A DNA stretch of 64,000 nucleotides from assembly GCF_001653515.1 (NCBI RefSeq), contig NZ_LYOY01000029.1, forward strand, positions 744,001-808,000, read 5' to 3'. The notes under the pieces were generated by a model, which saw nothing but the letters and a program-made list of their open reading frames with translations, was not told the DNA's origin and did not search any database. The stretch is from Streptomyces sp. ERV7 (GTDB lineage: Bacteria; Actinomycetota; Actinomycetes; Streptomycetales; Streptomycetaceae). The position numbers were made by a program, and so were the translations under genes. Below are positions 53,442 to 62,247 of the stretch, piece after piece (within the stretch, counting starts at the first letter, position 1; each line of letters begins with the position of its first letter).

Positions 53442-53451
53442 CGGAACGTGT

Positions 53452-53484
53452 GCCGGTCGGGATCACCGCGCGGCCCCGACCGGC
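53452..53484. terminator. convergent terminator, 10-bp arms
   Basis: GCCGGTCGGG and CCCGACCGGC lie between DUF397 and the convergent regulator, partly inside the latter's last codons. Confidence 0.55.
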
Positions 53485-54338
53485 GCCGCTTCCCGGACCG
53501 ACATCTCCAGCAACCGCTCAAGCCCCGCGCGCGAGGCGGCGTCCAGCGGTACGTACGTCACCAGGCGGGGGCCCGAGGACGGGCCCAGCCACAGGTTGGT
53601 GTGCTCCAGGTGCAGCAGGCCCACATGGGCGTTGCGGATGTACTTCTCGCGGCCGCTCTGGTCGACCACCTCGTGCCGGGCCCAGATCTCGCGGAACTCG
53701 GGCGAGCCGTTCTCCAGCCGGTTCAGCAGGGTCTTCCAGGCGGGCTCGGCCAGGTGCCCGGCCATGGAGGCGCGGAACTTGGCGGCCATCATCCGGTTGA
53801 CGTCCGGCAGGTCGGCGACGGCCGCGCGCCAGTCGTCGTCGGTGAAGGCCAGCCACATGCAGTTGCGGTCCTCGGGCGCCAGCGCGTCCAGGTCGCAGAG
53901 CAGCCTGGCGTACGTGCGGTTGTACGCCAGGATGTCGTAGCGGCTGTTCTGGATGCAGGCGGGCAGCGGCTCCAGCTGGTCGAGCATCGCGCGCATCGAC
54001 GGCGTCACCGTCGGGCAGGGCGCGTCGGGGTTGGGGTCGACGGCGTCCGCGAGGGCGAAGAGGTGGGTGCGCTCGCTGCGGTCCATCAGCAGGGCGCGCG
54101 CCAGCGCGTCCAGGACCTGCGCGGAGACCTGGATCTCCCGGGCCTGCTCCAGCCAGGTGTACCAGGTGACGCCGACGGCGGAGAGATGGGCGACCTCCTC
54201 GCGGCGCAGCCCGGGGGTGCGCCGGCGGCGGCCGTGCGGCAGGCCGACCTGCTCGGGCGTGATGCGCTCGCGGCGGCTGCGCAGGAACTCCGCCAGCTCG
54301 TGCCTGCGGACGTCGGACTCCGGGGCCACAGTGGTCAT
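53463..54338 (-). CDS. XRE-family regulator with MmyB-like ligand-binding domain
   Basis: A 291-residue regulator. The HTH carries the MmyB signature 'RRRTPGLRREEVAHLSAVGVTWYTWLEQAREIQVSAQVLDALARAL'. The PAS-like C-terminal domain ('YDILAYNRTYARLLCDLDAL', 'LEHTNLWLGPSSGPRLVTYVPLD') binds fatty-acid-like ligands in the one known structure. ATG 54338. It is divergent from an MFS exporter, with a CTGGTACCAG palindrome between them, a common repressor/pump pair in Streptomyces. Confidence 0.92.
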   Translation of the reverse strand: MTTVAPESDVRRHELAEFLRSRRERITPEQVGLPHGRRRRTPGLRREEVAHLSAVGVTWYTWLEQAREIQVSAQVLDALARALLMDRSERTHLFALADAVDPNPDAPCPTVTPSMRAMLDQLEPLPACIQNSRYDILAYNRTYARLLCDLDALAPEDRNCMWLAFTDDDWRAAVADLPDVNRMMAAKFRASMAGHLAEPAWKTLLNRLENGSPEFREIWARHEVVDQSGREKYIRNAHVGLLHLEHTNLWLGPSSGPRLVTYVPLDAASRAGLERLLEMSVREAAPVGAAR

Positions 54339-54384
54339 GGAACCAGGGTGCCGCACCGCCCACCCCATTGCCAGGTAGTGGATG

Positions 54385-54412
54385 TACCAGGATAAAGACA
54401 CTCTGGTACCAG
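54385..54412. promoter_or_regulatory. operator-like palindrome CTGGTACCAG with third half-site
   Basis: TACCAG at 54385-54390 is an extra half-site facing the 10-bp palindrome CTGGTACCAG at 54403-54412. It lies between the MmyB-type regulator and the MFS gene. Confidence 0.65.
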
Positions 54413-54439
54413 GCTGAGAGAAGGACGATCGTCTTCTGC

Positions 54440-55897
54440 GTGAGCAATGACGTGAGTACTTCCGGATCCCTGTCCACCGCCGAGGCGCCCGCCGTCCCGG
54501 TGATCCGCCACGGCGGCGCGGCGATCGGCTCGCTGGGGCTGTTCACCGTACTGCTCGGCGGGGCCCTGCCCCTGATCGACTTCTTCATCGTCAACGTCGC
54601 CCTGCCCGCCATGGAGAAGGACCTGTCCGCGGGCCCGGCCACGCTGGAGCTGGTGGTCGCGGGCTACGGCGTCGCGTACGCCGTCCTGCTCGTCCTCGGC
54701 GGCCGGCTCGGCGACACCGCCGGGCGCCGCCGGCTCTTCCTCGTCGGCATGGCCGCCTTCGGCGTGACCTCGCTGGCCTGCGGTCTGGCGCCGACCGCGT
54801 GGACGCTGGTGGCGGCGCGGGTCGCGCAGGGCGCCGCGTCCGCGCTGATGCTGCCGCAGGTCCTCGCCACCATCCAGGCCACCACGGCGGGACCGCGCCG
54901 GGCGCGCGCGATGAGCCTGTACGGGGCGACCGCGGGTCTCTCCATGGTCGCCGGGCAGATCCTCGGCGGCGTACTGGTCGCCGCCGACATCGCGGGCAGC
55001 GGCTGGCGCGCGGTCTTCCTGGTCAACGTCCCCGTGGTGATCGTGGGGCTGCTGCTCGCGGTCCGCAGTGTGCCGGAGACCCGCTCGGACCGGCCCGCCA
55101 CCGTGGACGTGCCCGGCACGCTGCTGCTCGCGCTCTCGCTGATCAGCCTGCTGCTGCCGCTCACCGAGGGGCGCTCGGCCGGCTGGCCGCTGTGGACCTG
55201 GGTCTCGCTCGCGGTCTTCCCGTTCGCCGCCTTCGCGTTCTTCCGCACCGAGCAGCGGGCCGACGCCCGCGGCGGTACGCCGCTGGTCCCGCCGAGCCTG
55301 CTGCGACTGCCCTCGCTGCGCCGGGGCCTGGCCCTGATCGTGCCGTTCTCGGTCGGCTTCAGCGGCTTCATGTTCGTGATCGCGGTCGTGCTGCAGCAGG
55401 GCCTGCGGATGGGTCCGGTCTCCGCCGGGCTCGCCCTCGTACCGATGGCGGTGGCGTTCTTCGCCGCCTCGCTCGCCGGGCCGCGCCTGATCGGCCGGTA
55501 CGGCAGCCGGGTCGTCACCACGGGCGGCCTGATCCAGGGCGTCGGCATCACGATCCTGGTGCTCACCGTCCGGCAGGGCTGGCCGGACCTCGGGACGGCC
55601 GAGCTGGCACCCGGGGTCGCGCTCGCCGGGCTCGGCCAGGGCCTCCAGCTGCCGGTGCTGTTCCGGATCGTGCTCTCCGACGTGCCGACCGACCGCGCGG
55701 GTGTGGGCAGCGGCGTCCTGGTCACCACCCAGCAGTCGGCCCTCGCCCTCGGTGTCGCCACCCTCGGCAGCCTCTTCCTCTCGCTGGCGCCGTCGATGGG
55801 CACCCGCGACGCGCTGGTCGTGACGCTGCTGGTCCAGCTGGCGGGAGTGGTCCTCACGGTGCTGCTGAGCCTGCGGCTGCCGAAGACGGTGGGGTGA
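54440..55897 (+). CDS. MFS efflux transporter, DHA2 type
   Basis: A 485-residue, about 14-helix exporter. 'LIDFFIVNVALPAMEKDL' is helix 1, 'LGGRLGDTAGRRRLFLVG' is motif A and 'ARVAQGAASALMLPQVLATIQ' is helix 4. Later conserved pieces include 'SGVLVTTQQSALALGVATLG'. It is not closely similar to the pump at 50325 beyond the family motifs. It probably exports a toxic compound and is repressed by the divergent MmyB-type regulator. GTG 54440 is the likely start; GTG 54452 is possible. Confidence 0.88.
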   Translation: MSNDVSTSGSLSTAEAPAVPVIRHGGAAIGSLGLFTVLLGGALPLIDFFIVNVALPAMEKDLSAGPATLELVVAGYGVAYAVLLVLGGRLGDTAGRRRLFLVGMAAFGVTSLACGLAPTAWTLVAARVAQGAASALMLPQVLATIQATTAGPRRARAMSLYGATAGLSMVAGQILGGVLVAADIAGSGWRAVFLVNVPVVIVGLLLAVRSVPETRSDRPATVDVPGTLLLALSLISLLLPLTEGRSAGWPLWTWVSLAVFPFAAFAFFRTEQRADARGGTPLVPPSLLRLPSLRRGLALIVPFSVGFSGFMFVIAVVLQQGLRMGPVSAGLALVPMAVAFFAASLAGPRLIGRYGSRVVTTGGLIQGVGITILVLTVRQGWPDLGTAELAPGVALAGLGQGLQLPVLFRIVLSDVPTDRAGVGSGVLVTTQQSALALGVATLGSLFLSLAPSMGTRDALVVTLLVQLAGVVLTVLLSLRLPKTVG

Positions 55898-55918
55898 GGA
55901 AGGGCGGGGCGGGCACGC

Positions 55919-55969
55919 ATGACAGATGACAATTAACAGATGACAGATATTGAAATCTGTCATCTGTCA
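55919..55969. promoter_or_regulatory. four TGACAGAT half-sites upstream of the aldo/keto reductase
   Basis: ACAGATGACAGAT (55936-55948) and its exact complement (55955-55967) flank ATTGAA. A further direct half-site lies at 55920-55927. The region is AT-rich and sits 50 bp before the reductase ATG. Confidence 0.75.
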
Positions 55970-56019
55970 TGCGAGGGTGGAGGGGCACCACCTCCCGCCC
56001 CCCTCAAGGAGTGACCACC

Positions 56020-57036
56020 ATGCGCACCCGCACCCTCGGCACCACCGGCCCCCAGGTCTCCGCCCTCGGCCTCGGCTGCATGGGCATGTCCGCGCTGTAC
56101 GGCGAGGCCGACCGGGCCGAGTCGATCGCCACGATCCACGCCGCCCTCGACGCGGGCGTGACCCTGCTCGACACCGGTGACTTCTACGGCATGGGCCACA
56201 ACGAGCTGCTGATCGGCGAGGCGCTGCGCAGCGCCCCCGCCGCCGCCCGCGAAAAGGCCCTCACCAGCGTCAAGTTCGGCGCCCTGCGCGACCCGGACGG
56301 CGGCTGGGCGGGCTACGACGGCCGCCCGGCGGCGGTGAAGAACTTCGCGGCGTACTCGCTCCAGCGCCTCGGCGTCGACCACATCGACGTCTACCGCATC
56401 GCCCGGCTCGACGAGGACGTCCCGGTGGAGGAGACCGTCGGCGCCATCGCCGAGCTGGTCCAGGCCGGCCACGTCCGCCACATCGGGATGTCCGAGGTCG
56501 GCGCGGACACCCTGCGCCGGGCCGCCGCCGTCGCCCCGATCAGCGACCTCCAGATCGAGTACTCGCTCATCTCGCGCGGCATCGAGGACGAGATCCTGCC
56601 GACCGCCAAGGAGCTGGGCATCGGGATCACCGCGTACGGCGTGCTCTCGCGCGGTCTGATCAGTGGCCACTTCACCCGCGACCGGCAGCTGGCGGCCAAT
56701 GACTTCCGCGGGATGAGCCCGCGCTTCCAGGGCGAGAACCTCGACCGCAACCTGGACCTCGTCGAGGCGCTGCGCGAGGTCGCCGAGCACCAGGGTGTCT
56801 CGGTCGCGCAGATCGCGATCGCCTGGGTGATCGCGCAGGGCGAGCGCTTCGGCGCGGACGTCGTGCCGCTGGTCGGCGCCCGCCGCCGGGACCGCCTCGC
56901 CGAGGCGCTGGGCGCCCTGGACGTCACCTTCGACGCCCGCGACCTGGCCGCCATCGAGGCGGCGGTCCCGGCCGGGGCGGCCTCGGGCGAGCGCTACCCG
57001 GCCGCGCAGATGGCACATCTGGACAGCGAGCACTGA
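56020..57036 (+). CDS. aldo/keto reductase (YajO/AKR13-like)
   Basis: A 338-residue TIM-barrel oxidoreductase. 'LGLGCMGMSALYGEADRAES' and 'LLDTGDFYGMGHNELLIGEAL' contain catalytic Asp and Tyr; Lys is in 'ALTSVKFGALRD'. The usual catalytic His position reads 'DVYRIARLDEDVPVEETVG', so His is replaced. C-terminal cofactor loop: 'VPLVGARRRDRLAEALGALD'. It should use NADPH on an unknown carbonyl. ATG 56020 has AAGGAG at -9. The TGACAGAT sites upstream and the TetR gene downstream suggest local control. Confidence 0.9.
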   Translation: MRTRTLGTTGPQVSALGLGCMGMSALYGEADRAESIATIHAALDAGVTLLDTGDFYGMGHNELLIGEALRSAPAAAREKALTSVKFGALRDPDGGWAGYDGRPAAVKNFAAYSLQRLGVDHIDVYRIARLDEDVPVEETVGAIAELVQAGHVRHIGMSEVGADTLRRAAAVAPISDLQIEYSLISRGIEDEILPTAKELGIGITAYGVLSRGLISGHFTRDRQLAANDFRGMSPRFQGENLDRNLDLVEALREVAEHQGVSVAQIAIAWVIAQGERFGADVVPLVGARRRDRLAEALGALDVTFDARDLAAIEAAVPAGAASGERYPAAQMAHLDSEH

Positions 57037-57088
57037 GTTGTCCACAGGGCCGGGCCCGGTGTCGGACACGGCGGGTAACGTCAAGGTC

Positions 57089-57685
57089 ATGAGTACGGAA
57101 CCACTGACCGCCGAGCGCATCCTCGAAGCGACCGAGGAGGTGCTGCGCCGACACGGCCCGGCGAAGGCCACGGTCGTCGATGTCGCCCGCCAGCTCGGCG
57201 TCAGCCACGGCAGCGTCTACCGCCACTTCCGTACGAAGTCGGCGCTGCGGGAGGCCGTCACCAAGCGCTGGCTGGACCGCACGACGCGCGAGCTGAGCTC
57301 CCTCGTGGCCGACGAGCCCAAGGAGGCGGAGGCGACGCTGCGCGCGTGGCTGGCTGTGCTCTTCGAGGCCAAGCGCCGCAAGGCGGGCGACGACCCCCAG
57401 CTGTTCGCGACGTACGAGGTGCTGCTCGCGGAGAACAGCGCGGTGGTCGAGGAGCACATCACCGAACTGGTCGGGCAGCTCGAACAGATCGTCCACCGGG
57501 GCGTGGAGCGCGGCCAGTTCACCGGCTTCGCGTCCGACGGGCAGCTGGCGCGCGCGGTGTTCGACGCCACCAACCGCTTCCACGACCCGGCGTACGCACC
57601 GCAGTGGCTGCGGCCGGAGATCGAGGCCGACTTCACGGCGCTGGTGGACCTGGTGCTGCACGGGCTGCGGGCCCGGGAGGCGTGA
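57089..57685 (+). CDS. TetR-family transcriptional regulator
   Basis: A 198-residue regulator with the HTH 'ATVVDVARQLGVSHGSVYRHFRTKSALREAVTKRWLDR', followed by a helical C-terminal domain typical of the YbiH/TetR_C_7 type. ATG 57089 is 7 nt after a TAACGT -10 box (leaderless). It follows the aldo/keto reductase by 52 bp and is the best candidate to bind the four half-sites upstream of it. A bidirectional terminator follows. Confidence 0.88.
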   Translation: MSTEPLTAERILEATEEVLRRHGPAKATVVDVARQLGVSHGSVYRHFRTKSALREAVTKRWLDRTTRELSSLVADEPKEAEATLRAWLAVLFEAKRRKAGDDPQLFATYEVLLAENSAVVEEHITELVGQLEQIVHRGVERGQFTGFASDGQLARAVFDATNRFHDPAYAPQWLRPEIEADFTALVDLVLHGLRAREA

Positions 57686-57691
57686 GGGGGC

Positions 57692-57721
57692 GCGAACGGC
57701 CTGCGGACAAAGGCCGTTCGC
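57692..57721. terminator. bidirectional terminator between convergent genes
   Basis: GCGAACGGCCT and its exact complement flank GCGGACAA, between the TetR stop (57685) and the DUF4097 stop (57729). Confidence 0.8.
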
Positions 57722-57728
57722 ACATCGC

Positions 57729-58571
57729 CTACCAGCGGGTGTAGTCCACCGTCGCCGTGCCCGAGCCGGCCGAGACGTCGAGGGTGCGCGGTGCGGCCGG
57801 GTCGCGCAGGGACTCCTCGATGTGCCGGGCGCCCGACCCCTTGGTGCCCTGGATCCGGTAGCGGGAGCCCGTGGGGACGAAGAGTTCGAGGCTGCCCGAG
57901 CCCGCGGAGGCGGTGACCCGGCGGGGCGGTTTGAGGAACTCCACCTCGGCGTGGCCGGCCCCGGAGCGCACCTCGGCCTCGGCGGAGCCGATCGCGGCGG
58001 CGCTGAACGAGCCGGAGCCGACGCGGGCCTTCAGCGGTCCGCTCACCCCGTAGAGCTTGACACTGCCGGAGCCGCCGTCGATGTCGAGCGGGCCGGTGAG
58101 GCCGCTGACCCGGACGGTGCCGGAGCCGCTGCGCACCCGCAGATCGACCCCGGCCGGGACGGTCAGATCCAGCTGGACCGAGCAGCCCAGGCTGGTGACG
58201 GCGAACCGGCCGTCGCACTCGGGCCGCAGTTTGAGGGTGTCGCCGTCCCACTCCTTGCGGACTCTGGGCTTGCGCAGCGACCAGGAGAACCGCTCCTGGA
58301 TGCGGACCTCGCCCTCGCCGCCGGGGGCCACGGTCAGCTCGGCGCTGCCCGCCTCGACCTCGACGGCCTTGACCGGGCGATGGTCCCTGGTCTCGACGCT
58401 GGTGTGGCTGGTGGTCTGGCGCGCGTACTGCGCGTACACCTCGATGCCCAGCGGCGCCACCACGAACAGCGCGCTGAGGAGGGCGACCAGGCTCCATCGC
58501 CCCCGGTGCCGCGGGCGGTCCGGGTCCGTGGCGGCCGCACGTGCGGCGCCGGGCCGGACGCCGGTACTCAT
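57729..58571 (-). CDS. membrane-anchored DUF4097 (adhesin-like beta-helix) protein
   Basis: A 280-residue protein with an N-terminal cytosolic Arg/Pro-rich tail and one membrane helix, 'SLVALLSALFVVAPLGIEVYA'. An extracellular repeat region follows, rich in Gly/Ser turns ('VRSGSGTVRVSGLTGPLDIDGGSGSVKLYGVSGPLKARVGSGSF' style), the right-handed beta-helix pattern of DUF4097/DUF4098. It is the last gene of the kinase-regulator operon, overlapping the regulator stop by 4 nt (ATGA). It may be a sensor accessory or output of that system, which is inference. Confidence 0.8.
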   Translation of the reverse strand: MSTGVRPGAARAAATDPDRPRHRGRWSLVALLSALFVVAPLGIEVYAQYARQTTSHTSVETRDHRPVKAVEVEAGSAELTVAPGGEGEVRIQERFSWSLRKPRVRKEWDGDTLKLRPECDGRFAVTSLGCSVQLDLTVPAGVDLRVRSGSGTVRVSGLTGPLDIDGGSGSVKLYGVSGPLKARVGSGSFSAAAIGSAEAEVRSGAGHAEVEFLKPPRRVTASAGSGSLELFVPTGSRYRIQGTKGSGARHIEESLRDPAAPRTLDVSAGSGTATVDYTRW

Positions 58572-59221
58572 GAGCCGCCGTCCAGGAAGCGCAGCACGGC
58601 GAGGACACGGCGGTGGTCGCCGTCGGCGACCGGCAGGTCGAGCTTGGCGAAGATGTTGTTGATGTGCTTGGCGACGGCGCTCTCGCCGACGACCAGCTGC
58701 TCGGCGATGCCCGCGTTGGAGCGGCCCTCGGCCATCAGGGCGAGGACTTCGCGTTCGCGCGGGGTGAGGCGTTCCAGCGGGTCGGTGCCGCCGCCCCGGC
58801 GCAGCAGCAGCTGGGCGACGACCTGCGGGTCGAGCGCGGTGCCGCCGCCGGCCACCCGCCGGAGCGCGTCGATGAACTCCTCGACGTCGGCGACCCGTTG
58901 CTTGAGGAGGTAGCCGATGCCGCCGGTCCGGGCGGTGAGCAGATCGGCCGCGTACCGCTCCTCGACATACTGGGAGAGGAGCAGCACGGCGGTGTCCGGC
59001 CACTGCTGACGGATCATCAGAGCGGCGCGGACGCCCTCGTCGGTGAAGCCGGGCGGCATCCGCACGTCGACCAGCGCCAGCTTCGGCCGGTGCTCCTCGA
59101 CGGCGGCGAGCAGCCCGTCGGCGTCGTCCGCCTCGGCGGCGACCTCGAACCCCGCCATCTCCAGGACCTTGACGAGTCCTATCCGCAGCAGCACCGAGTC
59201 CTCGGCGATCACAGCCCGCAC
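58568..59221 (-). CDS. LuxR-type response regulator
   Basis: A 217-residue regulator. The receiver has 'RAVIAEDSVLLRIGLVKVLE', phospho-acceptor Asp52 in 'LALVDVRMPPGFTDEGV', 'LLLSQYVEERYA' and Lys in 'GYLLKQRV'. The C-terminal LuxR HTH is 'LTPREREVLALMAEGRSNAGIAEQLVVGESAVAKHINNIFAKLDL'. GTG 59221 lies inside the end of the kinase gene (13-bp overlap), implying coupling. Partner of the kinase at 59209-60456. Confidence 0.92.
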   Translation of the reverse strand: MRAVIAEDSVLLRIGLVKVLEMAGFEVAAEADDADGLLAAVEEHRPKLALVDVRMPPGFTDEGVRAALMIRQQWPDTAVLLLSQYVEERYAADLLTARTGGIGYLLKQRVADVEEFIDALRRVAGGGTALDPQVVAQLLLRRGGGTDPLERLTPREREVLALMAEGRSNAGIAEQLVVGESAVAKHINNIFAKLDLPVADGDHRRVLAVLRFLDGGS

Positions 59222-60456
59222 GGCAGCTCCACAGTGATGACGGTCGGGCCCCCGAGGGGGCTGTTGATCCGGATGGTCCCGTCCACGGACCCTACGCGTT
59301 TGGCGAGTCCCCGCAGTCCGGTGCCGCCGCCGGCGTCGGCTCCTCCGGCCCCGTTGTCGGAGACGGTGAGGGTGAGCAGGTCGGCACGGCGGCGCACCCG
59401 TACGGAACAGCGCGTCGCCCGGGCGTGCTTGGCGACGTTCGCCAGCGCCTCGGAGACGACGAAGTAGGCGACGGCCTCGACGGTGGGCGACGGGCGGCGG
59501 GCGATGTCGACGGTGAGCTCGACGGGCAGCGGGGCGCGCGCGGCGATGCCGGAGAGCGCGGCGTCCAGGCCCCGGTCGTCCAGGACGGCCGGGTGCAGCC
59601 CGCGCACCAGGTTGTTGAGCTCCTCGATGGCCTCCTTGGCCTCGCGGTGCGCCTCGTCGATGACGGCCCGGGCCTCGGGCGGCAGATCGGTGAGGGTGGC
59701 GCGGGCCAGCCCCAGGTTCATGGCGAGGGAGACCAGCCGCTGCTGGGCGCCGTCGTGCAGATCGCGCTCGATCCGGCGGCGCTCGGCGTCGGCGGCGTCC
59801 AGGACCCCGGCGCGGCTCTCGGCCAGGGTCTCCACGCGCCGCTCCAGTTCCTTGGCCCGGTTGGGGCCGAGCAGGGCGGCGGCCGCGTGGCCGTCGAGCC
59901 GGGCGGCGGCAGCGGCGAACCAGGGGGTGGCGAGCAGGAGCAGCACCCCGCCGACGGAGAACAGGACGTACGCGTCGGTCCAGTTCGGGAGCCGGGCGTC
60001 CAGCGGCAGCGCCCACAGCCAGGACAGGACGAAGGCGCAGACGAAGCCCACCACCCAGCCGCCGACGACCAGGACACCGGCCGTCGCGGCGAGCGGGGCG
60101 ACGAGCAGGTGGTAGCCGTACTGCCGCCAGGTCGACTCCGAGCGCAGCCGCTCGACGAGCCCGCGCCAGCTGAAGCGGCGGCTGCGCCGGACGATGCCCG
60201 GCACGTCGAGGCCGAGCAGCGACCAGAAGCGGCTGCGCTGGAGCGCGGTGAGGAGCGGGCTGAGGACGAGTACGAACAGCAGGGCGCCGGGGGTGTGTCC
60301 GGGCGCCATGACCAGGTAGGTGATCGAGCCGGCGGCGGGCAGTGCGAGCGGTATGCCCGCCACGGCGAAGGTGGTGTTGCGCCAGGCCCACGCCGACCAC
60401 GGGGCGTGCGCGGCGGCCCAGTCGAACGCGCGCCGCAGCGGGCCGGGAGTTGCCAT
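59209..60456 (-). CDS. NarL-type sensor histidine kinase with sensor domain (DUF4118-free)
   Basis: A 415-residue kinase. Several membrane helices lie in residues 15-165, with a cytosolic basic loop between them. The dimerisation helix holds the phosphoacceptor His in 'RRRIERDLHDGAQQRLVSLAMNLGLAR'. The ATPase has N-box 'EALANVAKHARATRCSV' and G-box 'DNGAGGADAGGGTGLRGLAKRV'. It belongs to the DesK-like group. The second of two in-frame ATGs (60456) follows a TACGGT -10 box by 6 nt, so the mRNA is probably leaderless. First gene of the operon with the regulator and DUF4097 protein. Confidence 0.9.
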   Translation of the reverse strand: MATPGPLRRAFDWAAAHAPWSAWAWRNTTFAVAGIPLALPAAGSITYLVMAPGHTPGALLFVLVLSPLLTALQRSRFWSLLGLDVPGIVRRSRRFSWRGLVERLRSESTWRQYGYHLLVAPLAATAGVLVVGGWVVGFVCAFVLSWLWALPLDARLPNWTDAYVLFSVGGVLLLLATPWFAAAAARLDGHAAAALLGPNRAKELERRVETLAESRAGVLDAADAERRRIERDLHDGAQQRLVSLAMNLGLARATLTDLPPEARAVIDEAHREAKEAIEELNNLVRGLHPAVLDDRGLDAALSGIAARAPLPVELTVDIARRPSPTVEAVAYFVVSEALANVAKHARATRCSVRVRRRADLLTLTVSDNGAGGADAGGGTGLRGLAKRVGSVDGTIRINSPLGGPTVITVELPCGL

Positions 60457-60633
60457 GCGCATACCGTAAACGCCCAGTTCGGAGCGGTGCCATCACGCTA
60501 CTGCCCGCCCGGGGGTATAGCTGGCACCACCCCAAGGTCGGACAGTCGCGCTACTGATCTCAACGGCCCGGCGGGCGAGGCTTGTTGCCGTGCCCGGCGG
60601 AGAGACCGCCCGGCCGGAAGGAGATCCACCGCC

Positions 60634-61020
60634 ATGACGCTCGTCGCCCCGCAGATCCGCATCCGCCGGCCGCGCCTCGCGACGCTGCTGACGGGGGCCG
60701 GGATCGCCCTGGTGCCGTGGATGGCCGTACTGGCGAAGACCCTGCCGCAGACGGTGGAGGTCTCCAACTGGCCGCTCGCCTGGATCGGCCTGGACGCGGG
60801 GCTCGCCGTGGGGCTCGCGGGGACGGGGGTACTGCTGCGGCGCGGGGACCCTCGGGTGTCGCCTGTCGCGGCGGCGACGGGGGCGCTGCTGCTGATGGAC
60901 GCGTGGTTCGACGTGACGACGTCGGCGGGCCCCGAGCGCGTGATGGCCGTCGCACTGGCCGTGTGTGCGGAGGTGCCGCTGGCGGTGGCGTGTGGGGTGG
61001 TCGCGGGGCGGCGCGCGTAG
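60634..61020 (+). CDS. four-helix membrane protein of unknown function
   Basis: A 128-residue protein with four hydrophobic segments ('LLTGAGIALVPWMAVLAKTL', 'LAWIGLDAGLAVGLAGTGVLL', 'VSPVAAATGALLLMDAWFDV' and 'AVALAVCAEVPLAVACGVVA'). The Asp/Trp pair 'DAWFDVTTSAG' in the third loop is conserved in similar actinobacterial proteins as far as I recall. ATG 60634 has an AAGGAG RBS. It is divergent from the kinase operon. No function can be given. Confidence 0.65.
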   Translation: MTLVAPQIRIRRPRLATLLTGAGIALVPWMAVLAKTLPQTVEVSNWPLAWIGLDAGLAVGLAGTGVLLRRGDPRVSPVAAATGALLLMDAWFDVTTSAGPERVMAVALAVCAEVPLAVACGVVAGRRA

Positions 61021-61023
61021 GAC

Positions 61024-61055
61024 TTCGACTGCGGCCCGGTGGGGGGCTGGTCGGC
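61024..61055 (+). repeat. truncated intergenic repeat at the junction with the island
   Basis: CTTCGACTGCGGCCCGGTGG and GGGGCTGGTCG match the 9470 family, but the copy stops before the CAGTTCCCCGCGCC part. The condensation-like coding sequence begins at that point. Confidence 0.65.
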
Positions 61056-62115
61056 GGAACGGCCCGCCGCTGCGGGCGCTGGTCGTCGTCACCGGGCACG
61101 CGCCCGTCATGGCGGCCTTCTGTGTCTCGCACCTGGCCGCGGACCTCATGTCGATGCGCACGCTGGCCGGTGAAGTCCTGCCCCTGCTGGCCGCGCGGAT
61201 CGCCCGTACCCCCGCCCCGCCGCCCGCCGTGACGCGCCAGCCGGTCGAACAGGCCGACTTCGAGCACTCCCCACAGGGGCGCGCCCTGCTGGCCCGGGCC
61301 CACACACACTGGCGGCAGCAGCTGGCGAGCGCCCCCACCACGATGTTCCCCGGCCGTCCCGCCCCGCAGGGGCCCGGCCGACCGGACCGCTACAGCGCGG
61401 CCATGGACTCCGCGGCCGCCTTCCTTGCCATCCGTGCCCTGGCCGTCCGGTGGCGGGTGAGCACCTCCGCGGTGCTCCTCACAGCGGTCGCACTGCTGCT
61501 CGGCGCCCGCTCCGGGCAACAGACCTGCGCCCTGAGGCTGTTGGCCGCCAACCGCACGCACCCCGCACTCCAGCGAAGCGTGGCCAACCTGTGCACCAGG
61601 AGGTCCTCACCAGCTTCGACCTGCGCGGGGAGAACGTGCGGGCCGTCGCCCGCCGCGCCTTCGCCGCGGGGACCCTCGCGTACGCCAACGGCCTGTTCGA
61701 CCCCGACGGGGCGAACGAGCTGATCCGGGCCGAAGGGCGCAGGAGGGGCGAGCCGCTCCAACTGTCCTGCTGCTTCAACGACATCCGCACCGACCACGAT
61801 CCGCGGAGTCCGGGCGGGACGGCGTCCGCCGAGCAGATCCGCGCCGCCCTGGCCCGTACCGTCGTCGCCTCCAGCGACTTCGAGGAAGCGGAGACCTTCT
61901 TCCTGGTCGTCGTCGACACCGACCCCGGGTGGCTCAGGTTCGTGCTGTGCGCCGAGACGGCCGCCCTGTCGCCCGAGGAGGTGCACATCTTCCTCCGCGA
62001 CCTCGAACGGCTCCTCGTGGACTGCGCCGAGCAGCCCGAACGTTCCTGGCCACGACTCGATCAGGGCCGGGGCCCGCAGGCCGCCCAGCCACCGCGGACG
62101 GCTGCCCGGGGATGA
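61052..62115 (+). pseudogene. condensation-domain (NRPS C-like) protein, 5'-truncated and frameshifted
   Basis: Two consecutive frames give one protein. The first ends with 'ADFEHSPQGRALLARAHTHWRQQLASAP' and 'VLLGARSGQQTCALRLLAANRTHPALQRSVANLC'-like condensation-domain sequence. The HHxxxDG motif position reads 'SHLAADLMS', lacking the first His. At about 61595 the frame shifts (one base missing) and continues 'EVLTSFDLRGENVRAVARRAF' to 'PLQLSCCFNDIRTDHDP'. The N-terminus before 'LRALVVVTGHAPVMAAFCVSH' is absent. Condensation domains join acyl or amino-acyl units; this one is probably dead unless the frameshift is an error. Confidence 0.65.
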
Positions 62116-62247
62116 CCGGATCCTGGCCGTAGCCGAATGGGCATACCCCAAAGCGGAGGATGCCCCAGGCACTTGCACGTGGTGAGACTGGAACCTGTCC
62201 GAGCAGGGTGCGGGATGCCGCAGCACCGGGTGACGGGGGAGTCGACT

